64,000 nucleotides of DNA, taken from Candidatus Heimdallarchaeota archaeon. Lineage in GTDB: Archaea > Asgardarchaeota > Heimdallarchaeia > Heimdallarchaeales > Heimdallarchaeaceae. The number at the start of each line of letters is the position of its first letter. The stretch's first letter is position 1. The notes beneath the pieces were generated by a model that did no database searches, was not told the origin of the DNA, and was given only the letters and a program-made list of their open reading frames with translations. The stretch is from the NCBI GenBank assembly GCA_030668875.1, contig DAOVER010000009.1, positions 1 to 64,000 of the forward strand, read 5' to 3'. The translations under genes and the position numbers were made by a program. Positions 26,047 to 34,127 of this stretch are shown piece after piece.

Positions 26047-26565
26047 TTATGGTTTGAATGAAATAAAGATAATAAGTGCTATAAGAAATGTACCTAAAGC
26101 AATCCCAGTAATGGTGAAAGCATTTGCTGGTAGAATTTTTAGATCAATTGTAATTTTATTTGAGAAAGGAGCTAAAGGTTTCATCTTTCCTGATATTAAA
26201 TCGACAAGATAATGTGCAACATAACAACTACTCGCCAAAATAGCTAATTCAGGAACATTAGCCACCCAAAATATGAGAGAGCTGAATCCGCAGACCACTA
26301 GAACGCCAAATGGTTCATGCAACCATGTATGATAAATGAACTCATCTCTTTCATCCACTGTTTTAAAATAAAGTTTAATCAGTTGAGGAATGTTCCATAA
26401 TTTAATCTCGGGATGCTTCCTCTTATAATAGAAAACATGATCATAATCTACAAGAACTCCGAAAACAAACATTACGATTAGAAGCAACCAAAGTGGGACA
26501 TCGTAAAATTGAATGAATATAAACCCAATTAGTACAGATATACTTCCATGGGTAACAGAGTCCAT
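26047..26565 (-). CDS. Membrane-bound metal-dependent hydrolase-like protein (YdjM/DUF457 type)
   Basis: A 172-residue protein with about four membrane helices. It starts MDSVTHGSISVLIGFIF and has DYDHVFYYKRKH, HTWLHEP, and AHYLVDLISGKMKPLAPF. The pattern of His and Asp at membrane edges with a final H...D...PL.P.. is that of the YdjM/DUF457 family, which is predicted to bind metal and has no proven reaction. The TATA box at 26588-26598 supports the ATG at 26565. Confidence 0.7.
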   Translation of the reverse strand: MDSVTHGSISVLIGFIFIQFYDVPLWLLLIVMFVFGVLVDYDHVFYYKRKHPEIKLWNIPQLIKLYFKTVDERDEFIYHTWLHEPFGVLVVCGFSSLIFWVANVPELAILASSCYVAHYLVDLISGKMKPLAPFSNKITIDLKILPANAFTITGIALGTFLIALIIFISFKP

Positions 26566-26587
26566 GGAAACTTTTGTGAGTATGTGA

Positions 26588-26598
26588 GTTATAAAATT
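26588..26598 (-). promoter_or_regulatory. TATA box for the YdjM-like gene
   Basis: The minus strand reads AATTTTATAAC, centred 28 bases before the ATG at 26565. Confidence 0.55.
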
Positions 26599-26646
26599 TT
26601 CTCACGTAACAGTTTGCTAAAGTTTATTTGAAAGAAAGAATATTGT

Positions 26647-27114
26647 ATGTTAATGGATTGCAGTAAATTCGATAAAATTATCTCAACGCCCTCTGTTGGT
26701 GATGAAACAAGAAGGTCTGCTCTTAAAACTCTGATCAAGGGTGGATGTTTAGCTTCATTATACAATCATGCTTTAACACCTTCAAGAATTGATTGGATAA
26801 GAAACTACTCGCTCTTGGCTTTAACAAAATTTGCTACAATCAATACTTCTAGTTATGATGTTGCAATAACACTTCAAGATGATGAAATCCCCCTCGATAG
26901 CTCAATGGACTTACTGATGCTGAAGAAAAAAGCTGCTAAGCTTCTTTTTATGTTTACATCTACACCTAACAAACCAAGAAAATTCAAAAAAATATCTTTA
27001 ATGGGAATGATTGTTGGAGAACATTGGAAGTATTGTGAGGAACTGCTTAAAGATTCTGAAGCAGAAGAATGGGTGAAACGAACTATTCAGTCTGCATTAA
27101 AAACAAGAAAATAA
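26647..27114 (+). CDS. Hypothetical helical protein
   Basis: A 155-residue soluble protein that I do not recognise. Its composition suggests all-alpha structure, and two segments (RRSALKTLIKGGCLASLYNH and RNYSLLALTKFATI) look like degenerate HEAT- or ARM-type helices, but the case is weak. There is no membrane segment. A TATA-like GTTTATTTG at 26618-26627 lies 24-30 bases before ATGs at 26647 and 26653. It converges on the large flippase-like gene. Confidence 0.5.
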   Translation: MLMDCSKFDKIISTPSVGDETRRSALKTLIKGGCLASLYNHALTPSRIDWIRNYSLLALTKFATINTSSYDVAITLQDDEIPLDSSMDLLMLKKKAAKLLFMFTSTPNKPRKFKKISLMGMIVGEHWKYCEELLKDSEAEEWVKRTIQSALKTRK

Positions 27115-27129
27115 AAAGAAAAGAGAAAG

Positions 27130-29766
27130 TTATATCATTAGTTTTGATTTCTCTTCTGTAAGTTGCTGGGCTTCAGCTTTAGCCTCCTCAAAAATAGCAA
27201 TGGGGAATTTATTATGTAAAGGAGATATTTTTGCACCCCATTTTGAAACAAGATATAGAGGTTTTGCCATGAATTTCAAACCTTTAGCCATCTCTGTAGC
27301 TCGCTTGAATTCAGCTAGAGTGTTATCATCGAACACGCCTAAGAGAGCTGCAATAAAGGCGTAGATGTACATGCCTGCGAGAGTGCCGATTAGAAGAATT
27401 GCTACAGATCTATAGAGACTATATTCGTCTAATTTCCAAATTAAAGTACACAATCCTTCCATAATACCCCAAACTGTTACAGCAGCCAATAATGGCGCGA
27501 TAAAGCCTTGCCAAGCTAGATCTTTCCACTTGAATTTAAAGTAGTCATCACGTCTAATGCCCCACCACATAAAGATATTCTTAATGATTAATGCGGGGAA
27601 GTATGCAAACATTATAGCAATCATTGGAGAACCAAACGTTATGCTGAACCACTCGTGCATAGGTATGAAAACGAATAGTAGTCCTATTCTGATCACTTGC
27701 TCAATAATCCAACTAATAGCCGCCCAACCTGGACGGTCTGATCCAGCAAACATCCAATCACCAAGCCAGGAGAAATAGCCTATTGCATGGAAGAAGAGGA
27801 ACCAGATGATCAATGTTGCAGCTGGAGCCCATTCGGCACCTGCACCGCCTTCAATAAATCTCCATCCAATAGGAATCAAAGCGGCAACTAAGAACCAATC
27901 GAAATAAGAACTCCATTTTATAGAACTCATAGTATAATATCTAGTTAATGCCTTTTTCTTCGCATGATAAGATTCAGATATAGCTGGGAGTAAAGATTCT
28001 GCGAAAAGTGCAACTAGCATTATTATAGTAGCAAAATTCCAAGCTAGAGAGAAGTAACCCTGTTGCTGAGTATAGTTAGGTAAGAACAATGAGAGAAGAT
28101 AAAGTTGTACAAACCACCCGAGAGGAGGTAATATCTTTCCACCCATCCATTTAACACCAAACTTGAAAGATTCCTTTATATCTGCCCACGTGAAGTCTAT
28201 TCGAAAAATTGTCTTCAAGGAAAATCCAAGTCTCTTGAAGAATATTAAACCTACCAGAAATGAACAGATTTGAATCACGTAGAAACCAACGCTATAGCCT
28301 ATAGCTCCAGCTAATCCATCTCCAAAAACAGGATTCTTGCCCAGAGTAAATCTGAAGAGTACTATCACAAGATACTGAATTGTGATATTGAAAACTGCAT
28401 AAAGAAGTATATTAAGTATCTGTTGAAGATCAATTCTATTCATAGCTTGGAACAGATACATAAACACCAAGAAGAAAGCTGGCCATTGGAAGAATGCATG
28501 AGTAACAAAAATCCATGACATATGAGCTAGAAATGTATGTGGAAACACCATTGAACCAATAAATGAAATTAAGAACAACTGAGCTATTCCTGATAACATT
28601 TGGAACCAAACAAATAGTTGAACATATTTTATAGCTTTTTGAGGTCTCTTCACTCTATGTTCACTGAAGAATTTTACTAAAACTACTGATGTTCCCAAGT
28701 CAAAGAATAACCAAAGAGCTTCAAAGAATTTAATAGTATAATCATAAAAACCTGCAGCTTGTGGGCTCGGTAGAATTATGAGTGGAAATACAAGGGCAGA
28801 CATGACAACATTAGGTAAAATGACTAAAAGTCCAATAAATAGTTGGATGAGAAAACCTCCCAATTGTCGATGCATACCGACTTCTTCCCATTGATTTTCT
28901 TTCTCAACTTCCTTGCTCATCTCTTTCAAGTCTTTTTCTTTGATAGGATTTTTCTTTGAATATTTTTTAGCATAGATAAAACCAGCTGTTGTTATAAGAG
29001 CTGTAAGCAGAACCGAAATACCCAACAAAACAGTATCAAGAGTGTGGGGAACAGGGGAATAATCCCACTTTGCATATGTTAATACTGGTTCATCAACAGT
29101 TGACATTATAGTGAGATAAAGCATATAGTTGAAATAAGGCCATTCCACTAATTCACTGTTAAATACTATGTCTGGAAAGAAATTAAATGCAATAAGTCTG
29201 TTATCGTCCTTGGTACTCGCTAAGGCAAGTCCAGGATGTGCACTAACAGCTGAAGTTTGTAACAAAATAGTCCCAGTCAATTGTATATCTGTGTAGTTTG
29301 CAATAGTAGGAACAGAATTCCATTGAATATTGTCCAGTATGGGATGCTCAATAACAGGCTCCACAGGTACAGGTAGCGACATGTTATTTTGTAAGACATT
29401 ATTCGTGGTTGTAGAAGCCAGATCCAAAGTAGTTAGCAAAGTGCTATTTGATGCTAGATTTTCATATACAAAAATCACAATACCACCAGAATAAGATTCA
29501 AGTAAACTTATCTCAGCCAAAGTTGGAGCATAATCGAGAATCATGATATTATCAAAACTATCAATTGGAGCACTCCCAATAGAACTTCTTTCAGTAATAA
29601 TAAATGAAGAATCTAAAGTTATTCTATCCATTAAATAATCAGGTATATCCTCTCCAACAACTAGTACATCAAAACTGTCTTGAGCTAGAGTCTGAGATGG
29701 AAGTAGTGTGAGTGAGATAAATACAAGTAAACAGCTAAAAGTGATAATACTAAGCTTTCTCTTCAT
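27130..29766 (-). CDS. Large flippase-like membrane protein with extracytoplasmic N-domain
   Basis: An 878-residue protein. A signal peptide (ending TLLPSQTLAQ) precedes an outer domain of about 220 residues that resembles a class I GATase-like fold (DNIMILDYAPTLAEISLLES, GGIVIFVYENLAS). A membrane helix near residue 245, a charged cytoplasmic linker (KKNPIKEKDLKEMSKEVEKE), and about twelve further helices follow. The latter look like a MATE/MOP polysaccharide flippase, with typical KFGVKWMGGKILPPLGW and SLLPAISESYHAKKKALTRYY. It may move lipid-linked sugars across the membrane, but this is an inference. AGGTG lies just before the ATG. Confidence 0.65.
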   Translation of the reverse strand: MKRKLSIITFSCLLVFISLTLLPSQTLAQDSFDVLVVGEDIPDYLMDRITLDSSFIITERSSIGSAPIDSFDNIMILDYAPTLAEISLLESYSGGIVIFVYENLASNSTLLTTLDLASTTTNNVLQNNMSLPVPVEPVIEHPILDNIQWNSVPTIANYTDIQLTGTILLQTSAVSAHPGLALASTKDDNRLIAFNFFPDIVFNSELVEWPYFNYMLYLTIMSTVDEPVLTYAKWDYSPVPHTLDTVLLGISVLLTALITTAGFIYAKKYSKKNPIKEKDLKEMSKEVEKENQWEEVGMHRQLGGFLIQLFIGLLVILPNVVMSALVFPLIILPSPQAAGFYDYTIKFFEALWLFFDLGTSVVLVKFFSEHRVKRPQKAIKYVQLFVWFQMLSGIAQLFLISFIGSMVFPHTFLAHMSWIFVTHAFFQWPAFFLVFMYLFQAMNRIDLQQILNILLYAVFNITIQYLVIVLFRFTLGKNPVFGDGLAGAIGYSVGFYVIQICSFLVGLIFFKRLGFSLKTIFRIDFTWADIKESFKFGVKWMGGKILPPLGWFVQLYLLSLFLPNYTQQQGYFSLAWNFATIIMLVALFAESLLPAISESYHAKKKALTRYYTMSSIKWSSYFDWFLVAALIPIGWRFIEGGAGAEWAPAATLIIWFLFFHAIGYFSWLGDWMFAGSDRPGWAAISWIIEQVIRIGLLFVFIPMHEWFSITFGSPMIAIMFAYFPALIIKNIFMWWGIRRDDYFKFKWKDLAWQGFIAPLLAAVTVWGIMEGLCTLIWKLDEYSLYRSVAILLIGTLAGMYIYAFIAALLGVFDDNTLAEFKRATEMAKGLKFMAKPLYLVSKWGAKISPLHNKFPIAIFEEAKAEAQQLTEEKSKLMI

Positions 29767-29878
29767 TAAAACACCTATAGAGCATAGAGTTAATGACTAG
29801 TATATATGAGTTGTTGAAAACAAACGCTAGTAAAGCACGAAAAATCTGTGAAATAACAACATATTCCGTTGTTTTACA

Positions 29879-30289
29879 TTAATTTATTTTATAATTCACT
29901 ACATAACCTTCAGCTTCAAGGAAATCTTTAAAGAAAATTAAGCTAGCATTTCTCAAGAAAACAACTGTTGAAGCATCTAATGTAGTAACTAACAAATCGT
30001 TAAATCTACGAATGAAAAACATAAATATTTGATAAAAAGCAGCCATTCTTTCATCAACATGAATAAATCTGAAATCATTGATTGGTCGAACATATTCTTT
30101 TTCCCAATCTCTACAAGCTGCCTTCATTAATGCTTCTATTACATTTTCACTGAGATTTGGCATTGCTGTATGTATGCAATCCTGAAGTTTTTCTAATACT
30201 TCAACTTGTCCCTTATTGAGCATTATCTTTCTCGAGCTAATAAGAGCCGAATTAAGTTTTCCTTGATCGAGCTCAAATGTAACACTCAT
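29879..30289 (-). CDS. Hypothetical protein
   Basis: A 136-residue protein with no domain that I recognise. It is mostly helical, with hydrophobic faces (MAAFYQIFMFFIRRFNDLL) that suggest a buried bundle rather than a membrane protein. The upstream ATG at 30307 also opens the frame, but the TATA box at 30314-30321 supports the ATG at 30289 (MSVTFELDQG). It is divergent from the pyruvate-kinase-like gene. Confidence 0.5.
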   Translation of the reverse strand: MSVTFELDQGKLNSALISSRKIMLNKGQVEVLEKLQDCIHTAMPNLSENVIEALMKAACRDWEKEYVRPINDFRFIHVDERMAAFYQIFMFFIRRFNDLLVTTLDASTVVFLRNASLIFFKDFLEAEGYVVNYKIN

Positions 30290-30313
30290 TACTAGGTAAG
30301 CCTTCAAAGTTAT

Positions 30314-30321
30314 CTATAAAC
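30314..30321 (-). promoter_or_regulatory. TATA box for the hypothetical gene at 30289
   Basis: The minus strand reads GTTTATAG, centred 28 bases before the ATG at 30289. Confidence 0.5.
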
Positions 30322-30420
30322 TTTTGCTCGATATTGAAACAATATGTGACAAATAGTATCTTCTAATCATATCTAGAAACAACATAATCAGAGATTTCAA
30401 ATAAAAGAACAATAGTAAAA

Positions 30421-30429
30421 AATTTTAAG
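30421..30429 (+). promoter_or_regulatory. TATA-like box for the PK_C-like operon
   Basis: AATTTTAAG is centred about 28 bases before the ATG at 30453. Confidence 0.45.
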
Positions 30430-30452
30430 TCAGTTAATAGATACTGTAAAGC

Positions 30453-31004
30453 ATGTCAGTGCATTTTGAGAAACCTGGTGATCACACAGAAGAAGTACTC
30501 AATTTAGTGCAACAGAAGGTGGATGAGCAAAAAATCTCTCAAGTTATAATCGCAACAACCAAAGGAGATACTGCTCTAAAAGCGGTTTCTTCCTTAAAGA
30601 ACTGCAAGATTGTCATTGTAACACATCAGGCGGGTTTTAAGGAGCCTGGAGGAATGGAGATTGAAGAAAATATTATCAGAGAGATTGAAGCTAAAGGAAT
30701 CAAGGTTGTAACTGCTACACATGCTCTTGCAGGTGTTGAAAGGGCTGTAAGAAAGAAACTAGGCACTTGGATGACTGTTGAAATCATGGCTCAAACGCTT
30801 AAAATATTTGGACAAGGAACGAAAGTATGCGCAGAGATTGTAGCAATGGCTGCTGATGCTGGGGCAATTTCTCTAGATAATGTCATTGCAGTAGGGGGAA
30901 CAGGTAGAAGTGCTGACACGGCTTGGATTATCAAACCAGTTCATACACATAATTTCTTTGACATGAAACTAATAGAATTAATATGTAAACCTAAAAACAA
31001 CTAA
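30453..31004 (+). CDS. Stand-alone pyruvate kinase alpha/beta-domain protein
   Basis: A 183-residue protein that matches only the C-terminal regulatory domain of pyruvate kinase (PK_C fold). It reads HTEEVLNLVQQKVDEQKISQ, IIATTKGDTALKAVSSL and IVIVTHQAGFKEPGG, and ends with GGTGRSADTAWII. Such stand-alone proteins are common in archaea and have no catalytic barrel. Their role is not established; a small-molecule or phosphate-binding function is likely. It is followed two bases later by the first polyprenol-kinase-like gene, so the two form an operon. Confidence 0.8.
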   Translation: MSVHFEKPGDHTEEVLNLVQQKVDEQKISQVIIATTKGDTALKAVSSLKNCKIVIVTHQAGFKEPGGMEIEENIIREIEAKGIKVVTATHALAGVERAVRKKLGTWMTVEIMAQTLKIFGQGTKVCAEIVAMAADAGAISLDNVIAVGGTGRSADTAWIIKPVHTHNFFDMKLIELICKPKNN

Positions 31005-31006
31005 GC

Positions 31007-31711
31007 GTGAAAGCAATGTATTTTAATCCATCACAACTTAATTGGGTATTCGTTGTTGTGTCACTCATCGTCGTTTTTCTTACTTTGAGCTCAGTTTATC
31101 TGCTTGCTTATCTTAACTATAAACCATGGCAAGTTAGAAAAATAAGTCATATGATATTGCACACGGTTCTTGCTTTCTTTCCTTATTTCATAGACAATTT
31201 ATTTGATTTAATTATCACTTTAAGCATAACAATGGTTTTACTTCTTGTACTCTCTTTAATACCGCAAATCCAATTTCTTCCAAAAATCATTGAGAAATGT
31301 ACAAGGGAAGGGGATAGTAATATGCAAATGGTCATAAATTCTACAGTAACAAGTGTAGCTGTCCTACTAGTTTACGTACTTAACTTAGATAGACCTTATG
31401 TGTTTACAGCAGCTTTCCTATCAGTAAGCTTAGGTGATGGTCTTGGTGAAATGATAGGAAGACCATATGGAAAGATAAAATATCGCATTTTCGAAGAACG
31501 CTCCTTAGAAGGATCTATTGCAGTGTTTTTTGGAACAGCAGTTAGTATTTTTGTAGCCTTAGCTGTTAACCAAATGCTAGTAGTAGACATATGGTGGAAA
31601 ATAATTGTAATTGCACTAATAGGTACATTTGTTGAAGCATGTAATTACAGATTCATAGACAATGTTACATTACCTGTATCTATTGCTCTAATGATGTACT
31701 TGCTTTTTTAA
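31007..31711 (+). CDS. SEC59/VTE5-like polyprenol (dolichol/phytol) kinase family protein
   Basis: A 234-residue protein with about seven membrane helices. The conserved cytoplasmic block is LGDGLGEMIGRPYGKIKYRIFEERSLEGSIAVFFG, the family's GD..GE.iGr.yGk....S.EGS motif for CTP-dependent lipid-alcohol kinases. A likely role is phosphorylating polyprenol or geranylgeraniol for dolichol- or ether-lipid metabolism, but the substrate is inferred. The start is GTG at 31007, with an in-frame ATG nine bases on. It is followed by a frameshifted relative. Confidence 0.75.
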   Translation: MKAMYFNPSQLNWVFVVVSLIVVFLTLSSVYLLAYLNYKPWQVRKISHMILHTVLAFFPYFIDNLFDLIITLSITMVLLLVLSLIPQIQFLPKIIEKCTREGDSNMQMVINSTVTSVAVLLVYVLNLDRPYVFTAAFLSVSLGDGLGEMIGRPYGKIKYRIFEERSLEGSIAVFFGTAVSIFVALAVNQMLVVDIWWKIIVIALIGTFVEACNYRFIDNVTLPVSIALMMYLLF

Positions 31712-31728
31712 ATACAATTATTACAAAT

Positions 31729-31737
31729 ATTTTATAA
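31729..31737 (+). promoter_or_regulatory. TATA box for the second kinase-like gene
   Basis: ATTTTATAA is centred 28-31 bases before the candidate starts TTG 31761 and GTG 31764. The tandem copy thus has its own promoter. Confidence 0.5.
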
Positions 31738-31760
31738 CCGGAATTTTCATTTGTGTACTG

Positions 31761-32470
31761 TTGGTGTACTTGATATTTGACCATACTCAAGCGAACTGGG
31801 TATTTGTTGTTGTGTTTTCCATTGTTTTTTATTCTATCCTCTGGATACCCTTCATACTAAAACAATTAAAAATTTCGAAGTGGTTAGCAAGAAAAAGTGG
31901 CCATATAGTGCTACATACAACTCTGGCACTTCTCCCTTTCTGGTTAACAAACCTTTTTGATTTTGTTGTAACAGTTGTTATACTTCTAGCTTTAGTCATT
32001 ATTACTTCTTTTATTCCTCAAATAAGAATGATAACTAAAGTCTTTGAAGGTAATTTAAGGGAGGGGGAAAAAAATTGTTTTTATCTATAAACGTTGTTGC
32101 AGCTATTGCAGCATTATTCATCATATTTTTTGTTTTTCATGATTCGAAATACATCATCATGGCGGTTTACCTTTCAGGTGCTTTTGGAGATGGAGCGGGA
32201 GAGATTATTGGAAGAAGATTGGGGAAAATTAAGTATAAGATATTTGTAGAAAAAAGTCTTGAAGGTTCTATTGCAGTTTTTGTTGGTGTAGTACTTAGTA
32301 TAGTTATTTCTTTTGCAATTTATGATATGATGACAATCTCTAACATATGGAAAATATTCGTTGCCTCAATAATTGGGACTGGGTTTGAAGCTTTGAATTA
32401 TGCTGGGTTAGATAATGCAACGTTGCCATTATCGGTAGCTGTTTCATTATATCTTTTCATGTTAATTTGA
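31761..32470 (+). pseudogene. Second SEC59/VTE5-like kinase gene, frameshifted at an A7 run
   Basis: This is a tandem relative of the gene at 31007. Its first part (FDHTQANWVFVVVFS, then ARKSGHIVLHTTLALLPFWL) parallels the upstream gene and ends at TAA 32088-32090. The second part continues in the +2 frame (LFLSINVVAAIAALFII, then AFGDGAGEIIGRRLGKIKY and KSLEGSIAVF) to a stop at 32468-32470. The break is in GGGGGAAAAAAATTG (32054-32068); one extra A restores a continuous frame of about 236 residues. It could be a pseudogene, a sequencing error in the homopolymer, or a slippage site. The catalytic block is otherwise intact. Confidence 0.75.
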
Positions 32471-33032
32471 GGCTCTTCTCAGCTGAAAGAAGATATGTTC
32501 CTCTTGTTAATCTCTTCCAATTCACAGAGAAACCAATTTCTTGACATTGATCTTTCAATTCTTGAGGAGAGAAAAATACACTTCCAAATCGCAATATTTT
32601 TTCGAAGATAAACAAGAAGATATTTCCGATATATTTCCTATCATATTCTCGTATAATCAATTTCCCATTTTCTTTCAGAACCAGATGACTCTCTTGGAGT
32701 GTTTCTTTCTGTTTCCGAATATGATGTAGAACATCGTTAACGAAAATCTGTTTAATAGTGTTTTCACGAAATGGCATAGAATCACCCGTACCTTGAACGA
32801 AGAGTAGATTGCGTGACTTGTTTTGAGCTTGCTTTAACATCTCAAAAGAACGATCAATTACGAGACATTCATTTACATAGTTTAAAAATAGAGTTGCCAC
32901 TCTGCCTGTTCCTCCTCCTAAATCCACGAGTAACTCCTCCCTAGAGTATGTTAAATCGTCAATAATCTTTTCTAAATCGAACCCTCTTATAATGCGGTCG
33001 TATCGTCCAGCTATTCGTGAAAAGAGATCCAT
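32457..33032 (-). CDS. Class I SAM-dependent methyltransferase
   Basis: A 191-residue Methyltransf_11-type protein. Motif I is LVDLGGGTGRVATLFL, followed by LVIDRSFEMLKQAQNKS (acidic residue binding the SAM ribose), FVQGTGDSMPFRENTI and VLHHIRKQKETLQES. The target cannot be deduced; small molecules or quinones are likely for this group. The frame is open further upstream into the reductase gene, but the TATA-like run at 33052-33062 and the family start (MDLFSRIAGRYDRI) place it at 33032. The 3' end overlaps the frameshifted kinase gene by 14 bases. Confidence 0.8.
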   Translation of the reverse strand: MDLFSRIAGRYDRIIRGFDLEKIIDDLTYSREELLVDLGGGTGRVATLFLNYVNECLVIDRSFEMLKQAQNKSRNLLFVQGTGDSMPFRENTIKQIFVNDVLHHIRKQKETLQESHLVLKENGKLIIREYDRKYIGNIFLFIFEKILRFGSVFFSPQELKDQCQEIGFSVNWKRLTRGTYLLSAEKSLKLT

Positions 33033-33051
33033 GTTAGAAAAGAAAATCACT

Positions 33052-33062
33052 ATTTTAAAAAG
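33052..33062 (-). promoter_or_regulatory. TATA-like box for the methyltransferase
   Basis: The minus strand reads CTTTTTAAAAT, centred 25 bases before the ATG at 33032. Confidence 0.5.
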
Positions 33063-33084
33063 AATAGGAAAAGACGAAAAATGT

Positions 33085-34068
33085 TTAACTAGCTTCTTCG
33101 TCCATTGTTGGCCAAGCTTCTTCCTTGTACCAGTAAGGCTTACGAATCCTTCCAAAAGCATTATGAGCAGCTATTGCGCCTTGTGCTACAGCAATAACTA
33201 TTAACTGGTATTGTGTTGCAATATCACCGATAGCAAAAATCCCTTCAATATTGGTTCGCATTTCTTTATCAACTTTAATGAATTTACCGTCGGTTTTAAG
33301 ACCAATATCATCAAAAAGCTCTAAGTTGGTAGACATACCAACAGCTAAAATACACTTATCTATGTCTATCTCTCTTTTCATGTGTGTATTAACATCTTGT
33401 AATATTGCTTTCTCTAAGAATTTATCTCCTCTAAGTTCAGCAATTTGATGTTCGTAAATAATTTCTGCTAAGTTGTCATCAACAATTTGCTTAACTTTTG
33501 TTTCTGCTGCTCTGAAACTATCTCTTCTGTGGACGAGATAAACTTTTTTAGCAATATCAGCTATCATGTGCACAGCATCGATAGCAGTGTCTCCACCACC
33601 AACAACTAGAACTTCCGAACCTTTGAAACGGTCAGGGTCAGTAACAAAGTTATAAACACCTTTATCTTTGATCTTGAATTTTCTTTCACCAGTTATTCCT
33701 AATTCTGCTGGTCTAGATCCTGTTGCAATTACTATACTTCTAAAATTATATCTGCCTTCATTTGTAACAATAGTTATTACATCATTTTTTTTATCAACAT
33801 TGATAGCTCTCTCATTTATAATTTCAGCTTGCACTTCACGAGCTTGTATGATAAACTCGTCAATTAATCTTTTACTTAGGATACTTGGGGTTCCAGGGTA
33901 GTTTTCCAGAATTTTACGACCATAGAGGGTAGTTACAATACCACCAAGACGACCACCTTCGAAAACTGTAACTTTGAGACCTTTGTAAGCAGCTATGATA
34001 GCAGCTCCTAGTCCACCAACTCCACCACCGATTATTCCTAAATCACCATAATAAACATCATCTGACAT
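33085..34068 (-). CDS. Thioredoxin reductase-like FAD/NAD(P) oxidoreductase without CxxC
   Basis: A 327-residue flavoprotein of thioredoxin-reductase fold. It has FAD-binding GIIGGGVGGLGAAIIAAYKG near the N-terminus, a NAD(P)-binding VLVVGGGDTAIDAV, HRRDSFRA, and a final IFAIGDIATQ block. Where thioredoxin reductases have CATCDG it reads VYNFVTDPDRF, so it cannot reduce a disulfide partner in the usual way. TrxR-like ferredoxin-NADP reductases share this loss, and that role is plausible. The HRRDSFRA sequence is typical of NADPH-preferring members. It ends the gatE-gatD-nuclease-reductase series on this strand. Confidence 0.82.
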   Translation of the reverse strand: MSDDVYYGDLGIIGGGVGGLGAAIIAAYKGLKVTVFEGGRLGGIVTTLYGRKILENYPGTPSILSKRLIDEFIIQAREVQAEIINERAINVDKKNDVITIVTNEGRYNFRSIVIATGSRPAELGITGERKFKIKDKGVYNFVTDPDRFKGSEVLVVGGGDTAIDAVHMIADIAKKVYLVHRRDSFRAAETKVKQIVDDNLAEIIYEHQIAELRGDKFLEKAILQDVNTHMKREIDIDKCILAVGMSTNLELFDDIGLKTDGKFIKVDKEMRTNIEGIFAIGDIATQYQLIVIAVAQGAIAAHNAFGRIRKPYWYKEEAWPTMDEEAS

Positions 34069-34127
34069 GTTAACCGGAAAACATAACTCACTAATATTTG
34101 TTTTGCATACGGCATTAGTTCAAAAAA

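Noticed and set aside
33033..33161. N-terminal extension of the methyltransferase into the reductase gene
   Set aside because: The added residues are a shadow of the reductase frame; the TATA box and family alignment point to 33032.
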